Shown piece by piece: positions 58,824 through 64,000 of a DNA stretch of 64,000 nt. A program made the translations under genes and the position numbers. This stretch comes from Neobacillus cucumis (GTDB taxonomy: Bacteria > Bacillota > Bacilli > Bacillales > Cytobacillaceae), in assembly GCF_002860255.1 (NCBI RefSeq), contig NZ_PGVE01000004.1, forward strand, positions 1-64,000. Reading direction: 5' to 3'. Within the stretch, counting starts at the first letter, position 1; each line of letters begins with the position of its first letter. The notes beneath the pieces were generated by a model. It was not told the DNA's origin. It did no database searches and worked only from the letters and a program-made list of their open reading frames with translations.

Positions 58824-59552
58824 ATGCTGGAACAAAAAGGATTCGTCAACCGTAATAAAGAAAGAGAGGAGCTTTGGACGGCGGATGAATTCACGGGGCG
58901 GCTAAGGAATGTAGGGCGTTCTTCCTATCATGACAAACATCCATTTCATATCGTAATGCACCAAGGAAACTTAAGCAAAGAACAGATCCGCGGCTGGGTG
59001 GCCAACCGATACTACTACCAGAAATCAGTCCCAATTAAAGATGCAGCCATCCTGTCCAATCTGCCGTCAAGGGAAATGAGGCGAGAGTGGATCGGCCGTA
59101 TTCTTGATCATGACGGAAGGCCTGGAGAAGATGGCGGCATTGAAGCATGGCTGCGGTTGGGAGAAGCGGTAGGATTGTCTCGGGAAGAAGTCATACGGGA
59201 GGAACATGTTGTCCCGGGTGTTCGATTTGCTGTGGATGCTTATGTGAACTTCGCCCGGACAAAACCGTGGATTGAAGCTGTTGCCTCCAGCTTGACGGAA
59301 TTGTTCTCGCCTGACCTTATCTCAAAAAGGATAAAAGTTTTTGAGCAGCTGTATCCTTGGATTGACCGTTCAGGGCTTGATTATTTTCAAAGCCGCTTGA
59401 CTCAAGCACCAAGTGATTCGGATGTGGCACTTAGACTTGTTTTAACTCATTGTCAAACACCAGAAGCACAGCAACGGGCTGTTAACGCCTTGCGGTTCAA
59501 ATGTGATGTATTATGGGCACAGCTTGATGCGATTGAAAAGGCCTATCCCTGA
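58824..59552 (+). CDS. pqqC: Pyrroloquinoline-quinone synthase PqqC
   Basis: Cofactor-less oxidase that performs the final ring closure and eight-electron oxidation. The 242-residue protein has the haem-oxygenase-like helical fold; the N-terminal segment [20 protein letters not shown] and [20 protein letters not shown] are typical of PqqC and hold active-site His, Arg and Lys residues. ATG 58824 lies seven bases after GGAGG; ATG 58821 and GTG 58818 are alternatives, all overlapping the pqqB stop. Confidence 0.93.
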   Translation: MLEQKGFVNRNKEREELWTADEFTGRLRNVGRSSYHDKHPFHIVMHQGNLSKEQIRGWVANRYYYQKSVPIKDAAILSNLPSREMRREWIGRILDHDGRPGEDGGIEAWLRLGEAVGLSREEVIREEHVVPGVRFAVDAYVNFARTKPWIEAVASSLTELFSPDLISKRIKVFEQLYPWIDRSGLDYFQSRLTQAPSDSDVALRLVLTHCQTPEAQQRAVNALRFKCDVLWAQLDAIEKAYP

Positions 59553-59577
59553 ATCGTAAAATGGGAAGAATAAATGA

Positions 59578-59919
59578 TTGGTGGTGGAGTTTATTTTTGT
59601 AGCTGGCAGTCTTCCAAAACTCGCTGCAAAGGCGCGATTAAAATTTGATAAGGTGAGAGAAAAACATCTCCTTTTGCTACCGGAAAAGGTTGTAGTCCTA
59701 AACGAAACGGCAGCATCGATCCTTCGTTTATGCGACGGGAGCCAGACCGTGAACACCATCACTGAATCCATCAGGACCTCTCTAATGGTAGGCTCAGAAA
59801 CTAGGAATTCGGGTGCTTTGCCTGATTTGAAAACAATGGAGGCAGACATTTCCGGATTTTTACAGGAGATGGCGGATCAGGGATGGGTGGTGCTTCACCA
59901 TGAAAGCGAATTACCATAG
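59578..59919 (+). CDS. pqqD: PqqA-binding chaperone PqqD
   Basis: 113-residue RiPP recognition element that binds PqqA and delivers it to PqqE. Characteristic PKLAAKARLKFDKVREKHLL, PEKVVVLNETAASILRLCDG and a C-terminal helix (DISGFLQEMADQGWV). The start is a TTG or one of the following GTGs (59578, 59581, 59584); GGAAG is about ten bases before. Overlaps pqqE by 20 bases, so the partners are translationally coupled. Confidence 0.9.
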   Translation: MVVEFIFVAGSLPKLAAKARLKFDKVREKHLLLLPEKVVVLNETAASILRLCDGSQTVNTITESIRTSLMVGSETRNSGALPDLKTMEADISGFLQEMADQGWVVLHHESELP

Positions 59920-61042
59920 TGCGGTTCAACCTCCTTATTCGCTGCTTGCTGAGTTAACCCATCGCTGTCCTTTGAATTGTCCGTATTGTTCAAACCCTAT
60001 TGAAATGGCTAAAGAATCAATGGAACTTTCAACGGAGGAATGGAGCCGGGTTTTGTGGGAAGCTGCTGAATTGGGAGTAGTAGAAGTTCATTTTTCTGGC
60101 GGCGAACCGCTTTTGCGGGATGATCTGGAACCCCTTATCAGACACGCTGCTGCATTAGAGATGTATAGCAATCTCATTACAAGCGGCATCGGCTTAACAA
60201 CGGAAAAAGCGATACGGCTTAAGGAAGCCGGTTTAGTAAATGTGCAGGTGAGCTTTCAAGCGGCAGAAGCGAAGCTTTCCGATTTTATCGGCGGATACAA
60301 AGCCTTTGAAAAAAAACGGGAAGCTATCACTGCTGTAAAAAAGGCAGAAATGCATTTATCATTAAATGTGGTGTTACACCGAATGAATCTTGATCAGGTG
60401 GATGAGATCATTCGGTTTGCGGAAGAAATGGGGGCCGAACGGTTGGAGCTGGCGAACACCCAGTATTATAACTGGGCGCTGCTAAATCGGGAGAAACTGC
60501 TGCCAAGCTGGGACCAGATTGAGCGTGCAAGTGCAGTCTATGAAGCCGCCAAAGCACGACTGAAGCAAAAAATGGAAATTATATGGGTTATTCCTGATTA
60601 TTATGCATCTGCACCCAAGCCTTGTATGGGGGGATGGGGAGCTATTGGTCTTACGGTAGCGCCGAATGGAATTGCCCTGCCGTGTCCAACCGCCGGTATA
60701 ATAAAAGGGTTATCTTTTGAAAACGTCCGTGAGTCATCGCTAGAATATATTTGGTATGAATCAGAATCTTTTAACTGTTTCCGGGGGGAAGAAGGGATGC
60801 CCCAAGCTTGTCTCAGCTGTGATTTAAGGCACCAAGATGGAGGAGGTTGCCGCTGTCAGGCTTTTGCCTTAACGGGAGATGCTTATGCGACGGACCCAGT
60901 CTGCCAATGGGCACCGGAACATCATTTAATTGAAAAAGCTGTACAGGATGCCAACAACAAACCGATTGAATCATCCTCACCCCTAATCTATCGGAGGTAT
61001 TCTCAGGATCGATCTGCAATAAAACGGTTATTAAAAAAATAG
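59900..61042 (+). CDS. pqqE: PqqA peptide cyclase PqqE (radical SAM)
   Basis: Radical SAM enzyme joining the Glu and Tyr side chains of PqqA. 380 residues: [4Fe-4S] site Cys23-x3-Cys27-x2-Cys30 in CPLNCPYC, SAM-binding GGEP (68-71), and a C-terminal SPASM domain with Cys242, Cys262, Cys293, Cys304, Cys307, Cys317 and Cys335 for auxiliary clusters. The SVSFQ-like segment VQVSFQAAEAKLSD follows the barrel. Last biosynthetic gene; a strong terminator lies just after it. Confidence 0.95.
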   Translation: MKANYHSAVQPPYSLLAELTHRCPLNCPYCSNPIEMAKESMELSTEEWSRVLWEAAELGVVEVHFSGGEPLLRDDLEPLIRHAAALEMYSNLITSGIGLTTEKAIRLKEAGLVNVQVSFQAAEAKLSDFIGGYKAFEKKREAITAVKKAEMHLSLNVVLHRMNLDQVDEIIRFAEEMGAERLELANTQYYNWALLNREKLLPSWDQIERASAVYEAAKARLKQKMEIIWVIPDYYASAPKPCMGGWGAIGLTVAPNGIALPCPTAGIIKGLSFENVRESSLEYIWYESESFNCFRGEEGMPQACLSCDLRHQDGGGCRCQAFALTGDAYATDPVCQWAPEHHLIEKAVQDANNKPIESSSPLIYRRYSQDRSAIKRLLKK

Positions 61043-61050
61043 GGGTTACC

Positions 61051-61100
61051 AAAGTGGTGCTGCAGGGGACACGTACATACCCTGCAGCACCACTTTTTTT
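61051..61100 (+). terminator. Intrinsic terminator after pqqE
   Basis: Perfect 17-bp stem AAAGTGGTGCTGCAGGG / CCCTGCAGCACCACTTT with a 12-base loop and T residues. Symmetric A/T flanks allow use in both directions. Confidence 0.92.
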
Positions 61101-61171
61101 CGTCTTTGTTCATATCAATAGTGAAAGGGCTTAGCATACCCTGAGGTTTCCGGGTGATGGTAAGCAAAATA

Positions 61172-61384
61172 TCAATATTCTGTTTTAAAATTTTTGAATA
61201 AGTCCCTTCCATTTACCTGGTATATCAAATCTCCCTTTCCAGTCCTTAAGGTTATCCATCCATTTACAATAAATCCTCTGTAAATAGGTAATGCCACGGT
61301 TAACTTTGTTTGTTTATCAAATAAAATAAAGGAAATTGAGAATTGACGGCATTTTAGGTAGAAACTGGGTAAACTAAATATTAC
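61172..61384 (-). pseudogene. Possible gene fragment, minus strand
   Basis: One frame is open for 70 codons and looks protein-like at its end: GWITLRTGKGDLIYQVNGRD then LFKNF before the stop at 61172. No ATG begins it; the only standard in-frame start is GTG 61297 (41 residues) without a clear ribosome binding site. It could be the 3' remnant of a lost gene, but a second frame is also open here, so chance is possible. The rest of 61101-61412 shows no other gene. Confidence 0.25.
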
Positions 61385-61412
61385 CTACATAAATGAAAAG
61401 GTAGTGATCAAA

Positions 61413-62657
61413 ATGAAGTTTCCAGGAATTGATCAAATTCACCCGGTGGTCAAGCGGCTCATGCTGATAAATTTTATTCGCAGTATTGGACAAGGCATGA
61501 TGGTAGTGGAACTAGCTTTGTATCTCGATGTGCTAGGGTGGAGCACGGCAGCGATTGGCAGTGTGCTTGCTGCAGGAGGATTACTCGGTGTTTTCCTTGC
61601 ACCCTTTATAGGTGTTTATAGTGACAGGCTTGGCAGAAAACCGTTTGTCCTTATTTCTGAACTAGTTACCGCCGGATGTGCACTGGTCGGGGTATTAACC
61701 ACTAACCCCATTTTTTTGTCTATTGCGATTACACTTTCTGGATTTGGAAAAGCAGACGCTGGTTCACCCAGTCCATGTGCCCCTGCAGAGCAGGCCTGGC
61801 TGGCATCCTTTGTCCCAACAGCAGAACGCGGCAGAATATACAGTTTGAATAATGCTCTCAGTTTTTTCGGAATGGGGGTTGGAGCAGTGCTAGCGGGGGC
61901 TGCATCTCTTTTGAAAACTGGAGTATCTCCTTATGTCCTTTTATTCTGCTATATTCTCGTTGCATCGTTGATCACAGCCTCCATCATTCTAACCATTCAA
62001 GGAGGAGAAGCCGAAAACCGACAAGGAAACAAAAAAGAGGGACGGAGGAATGAAGAAAAGAAAATCTTGCATGAAGAAAATGCAGCAGTATTGAAACTTG
62101 CAGCCATTAACATACTTAATGGGATTGCCATCGGGCTTACCGGGCCGATGATGTCCTATTGGTTTTCGGCTAAATTTGGGGCAAGCCATGCTCAAATTGG
62201 TAGCACATTGGCTGTTACTTTCTTCATGACCGGAATTACCTCCATTTTACAAGCAAGATTATCTCATAAACATGGGACAATCCGGTCCATTGTTTTCATC
62301 CGTTTTATCGGAAGTCTGCTTTTAATTTTGATGCCCTTACTATCATCATACGCACTCGTTTCTGTCATTTATATGCTTCGAACGGCTTTAAATCGAGGTA
62401 CGCAGGGGGCACAGCAGGCGCTAAGTGTGAGTTTAACACGTAACCAGCGGAGCGGCTTTGCGTCAAGCATCAATCTTTTTTCAATGAGGCTGCCCACCTC
62501 CATTGGACCGTATATTACAGGCTATCTTTTTGGATTGGGTTCCCTATCCCTGCCTTTTTACATAGCCTCATGTCTACAACTCAGTTTCGCTTATTTATAC
62601 GGTAGACTATTTTCTTCTTACGATATTCGCATGAGATCGCATGCTTCATCGGGTTGA
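61413..62657 (+). CDS. Major facilitator superfamily transporter
   Basis: 414 residues with twelve predicted transmembrane helices and a central hydrophilic loop rich in Lys, Glu and Asn (about residues 195-225). MFS motif A is GVYSDRLGRKPFVL after helix 2. Drug-efflux-like by general form. It follows the pqqE terminator and probably has its own promoter; location suggests, but does not prove, a role exporting PQQ or a related product. I prefer the ATG at 61413; a GTG at 61404 is too near the AAAAGG site. Confidence 0.85.
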   Translation: MKFPGIDQIHPVVKRLMLINFIRSIGQGMMVVELALYLDVLGWSTAAIGSVLAAGGLLGVFLAPFIGVYSDRLGRKPFVLISELVTAGCALVGVLTTNPIFLSIAITLSGFGKADAGSPSPCAPAEQAWLASFVPTAERGRIYSLNNALSFFGMGVGAVLAGAASLLKTGVSPYVLLFCYILVASLITASIILTIQGGEAENRQGNKKEGRRNEEKKILHEENAAVLKLAAINILNGIAIGLTGPMMSYWFSAKFGASHAQIGSTLAVTFFMTGITSILQARLSHKHGTIRSIVFIRFIGSLLLILMPLLSSYALVSVIYMLRTALNRGTQGAQQALSVSLTRNQRSGFASSINLFSMRLPTSIGPYITGYLFGLGSLSLPFYIASCLQLSFAYLYGRLFSSYDIRMRSHASSG

Positions 62658-62757
62658 GGGTCTTAGGTTAAAAATACAGTCCCTGGAGTTTCTGAAAAAA
62701 CCAAAGAACATGTAGACGGTTTAAAAATATATAAATAAGTAAAAGGAGCTCTATAAA

Positions 62758-62793
62758 ATGGTAACGGGTTCCGTTCCCTATCGCAAACCTTAA
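62758..62793 (+). CDS. Possible 11-residue leader peptide
   Basis: MVTGSVPYRKP, with AAAAGGAGC nine bases before the ATG and a strong terminator 14 bases after the stop. A translated mini-ORF placed directly before a terminator is the layout of leader-peptide attenuators, but no regulated gene follows closely. Could also be chance. Confidence 0.3.
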   Translation: MVTGSVPYRKP

Positions 62794-62806
62794 AAATGTA
62801 AGTTTA

Positions 62807-62848
62807 AATGAGTGCCAATTTGCATATGAAATTGACACTCATTTTTTA
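62807..62848 (+). terminator. Intrinsic terminator
   Basis: AAATGAGTGCCAATTT pairs with AAATTGACACTCATTT (one mismatch), loop GCATATG region, then T residues. It ends the transcript carrying the 11-codon ORF or the MFS gene. Confidence 0.85.
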
Positions 62849-63153
62849 TTGGGGTAAAACCATTTGTGCTGAAATTTCATAAAAATTTGTATAGGGAAAT
62901 GCACCCTAAAATGTGGGGGTACAATGGCTGTTGTACCCCTACAATTTCCCCCTCAATTTGTCTTACAAAAAATGCTACACAACACATTATAATTGGGATA
63001 TATATGTTAAGATGAAGTCTTATCCTTACTTGTGTAACCGGTGATATTTTTAAAACTTCCACTAACGAGTAGCGATTCTTGAAAAATTAGGAATTACTAA
63101 TTGAAGTATCAGGGGCGTTATGTACAACTGACAAAAAAATGGATAGTAAAAAC

Positions 63154-63186
63154 GGCTCAGTATAGTGAACTGAGGCATTTTTTTAT
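63154..63186 (+). terminator. Intrinsic terminator in the 62.7-63.6 kb gap
   Basis: GGCTCAGT pairs with ACTGAGGC (one mismatch) across ATAGTGA, then seven T residues. It has no obvious gene upstream within 300 bases, so a small transcript may end here. The remaining gap to 63580 contains only short open frames without ribosome binding sites. Confidence 0.65.
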
Positions 63187-63580
63187 AATTGCAAAAACAG
63201 ATACAAAAAGCAGTACAAATTGGACTACATTTTCGATTTCATTTTTGGGTTTTGCGACTGGAAACGGAACCGTTTAAAAAAAGCGATTGACTATATTTCG
63301 ATTAATTACTACACAGCCACTTCTACTGCTGTACTCTCATCACAATTGCATTTTAGATCCCTCCTAAATTTAAACTTCTACTAACAAGCAGATTCCTTTT
63401 GATCCTCAAATTAAAATAGGCTTTTACATTAGTAACAACGCCCCAGAAAAGACCATATTTTGTTGAAGGGAGTACATCAGTACCAGAAATTTCATTTACA
63501 CAAATTGACCAATTTACTTATTCCACTCTCAATTCAGGTTTCTGTTTTACCTGGGGATTAAATACAAAGGGGAGGATAAA

Positions 63581-63874
63581 ATGCAAAATTATCAAAATGA
63601 GCTGCAAGGGTTGGCAATTGACCCTTATCAAACTGGTGAGTTAGTTCCAATCGGTCCACAAATCCAGGATTCTCGCATGTGGGGACGCTGCGGGGGCTTT
63701 CGTTGCGGAGGCTTTGGTCGTTGCGGGGGCTTCCATCGTTGCGGAGGCTTCGGCTGTTTCGGTTGTGGTGGTTGTGGCGGTTGTGGAGGCTGTGGAGGCT
63801 GCTTTGGTTGTGGCGGCTTTGGCTGCGTAGGCATTGGCTTTGGTTGTTTTGGCTTTGGCATCGGTTTTATTTAA
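63581..63874 (+). CDS. Cys/Gly-rich peptide, probable heterocycloanthracin-type modified-peptide precursor
   Basis: 97 residues in two parts. The leader-like part (1-33) reads MQNYQNELQGLAIDPYQTGE and onward; the ELQ-x-L-x4-YQ pattern resembles leaders of the heterocycloanthracin/sonorensin family of Bacillus. The core part has 13 Cys in Gly/Phe-rich repeats (GGF-R-C early, then consecutive GGC units, then FGC) and no Ser or Thr. In that family Cys residues become thiazoles through a cyclodehydratase complex, whose genes are often elsewhere in the genome; none is in this window. Strong AGGGGAGG site and a terminator of its own. A structural coat-like Gly/Cys protein is the alternative. Confidence 0.7.
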   Translation: MQNYQNELQGLAIDPYQTGELVPIGPQIQDSRMWGRCGGFRCGGFGRCGGFHRCGGFGCFGCGGCGGCGGCGGCFGCGGFGCVGIGFGCFGFGIGFI

Positions 63875-63919
63875 TCTTGTCTATTGAGAACTACAGGAAG
63901 AGATATTGTTTTATGAAGA

Positions 63920-63966
63920 AAGTGCTCCCGCACCGACTTGTGCTGCGGGGGCACTTCTTAGTTTTT
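63920..63966 (+). terminator. Intrinsic terminator after the Cys/Gly-rich peptide
   Basis: AAGTGC-T-CCCGCA pairs with TGCGGG-G-GCACTT across an 11-base loop, followed shortly by TTTTT (63962-63966). The peptide is thus a one-gene transcript. Confidence 0.85.
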
Positions 63967-64000
63967 ACGTCTGAGCTTCCTGACGTAACGGTTAGATCCT

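Noticed and set aside
62877-63062. 61-codon minus-strand ORF
   Set aside because: GTG start without a ribosome binding site and no recognisable domain; the region is otherwise noncoding.
62762-63275. Inverted copies of an AACGG/CCGTT motif, about 490 bases apart
   Set aside because: Only about 13 imperfect bases; too short to claim an element, mentioned only as a side note to the 11-codon ORF.
63220-63384. 54-codon plus-strand frame (TTG start) in the gap before the Cys/Gly peptide
   Set aside because: The frame looks protein-like in places but has no ribosome binding site and its open part runs back into a terminator; chance in AT-rich DNA is likely.
63628-63861. Minus-strand Pro/Lys/Gln repeat ORF of 77 codons
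   Set aside because: It is the antisense shadow of the Gly/Cys repeats in the peptide gene at 63581-63874 and has no ribosome binding site.

Overview
The window looks like the main ribosomal-protein and RNA-polymerase region of a low-GC Gram-positive chromosome, from Bacillaceae close to Bacillus or Neobacillus. The evidence is the Bacillus gene order (ctsR-mcsA-mcsB-clpC-radA-disA-yacL-ispDF-gltX-cysES-mrnC-rlmB-yacP-sigH, then the rpl/rpo, str, S10, spc and alpha operons), strong AGGAGG ribosome binding sites, TTG starts for rpoB and rpoC, a CtsR box, a cysteine T-box and an L10 leader. No species can be named from the sequence alone.

Layout. 1-54: 3' end of a 5S rRNA gene and its terminator. 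70-1221: membrane acyltransferase on the minus strand. 1387-9911: clpC stress operon, radA, the c-di-AMP synthase disA, and the membrane PIN-TRAM protein yacL. 9989-17696: isoprenoid genes, gltX, the T-box controlled cysES unit, RNA-processing genes and sigH. 17747-29937: secE, nusG, the L11/L1/L10/L12 genes, rpoB and rpoC. 29986-34839: str operon (ybxF, rpsL, rpsG, fusA, tuf). 35335-49709: S10-spc-alpha operons through rplQ. 49733-54391: ECF transporter energising module, truA, rplM and rpsI.

The accessory part begins at about 54.5 kb. It holds a lipoprotein quinoprotein dehydrogenase fused to a cytochrome c domain, a small secreted protein, and a pyrroloquinoline quinone (PQQ) biosynthesis locus. 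That locus is pqqA (24 codons), an unknown two-helix membrane protein, pqqB (apparently with an AUU start), pqqC, pqqD and pqqE, followed by an MFS transporter. The cofactor and an enzyme that would use it are therefore encoded side by side, which is unusual for a Bacillaceae core-genome neighbourhood. At the right edge an orphan Cys/Gly-rich peptide (63581-63874) resembles a heterocycloanthracin-type thiazole/oxazole-modified peptide precursor.

Other departures from the usual layout: no map between adk and infA; no hydrolase gene (ybaC) between tuf and rpsJ, where there is instead a degenerate tandem repeat with a 47-codon minus-strand ORF; and at least four members of one intergenic repeat family, one of them between rpoB and rpoC and one forming a terminator-like hairpin before the ECF genes.
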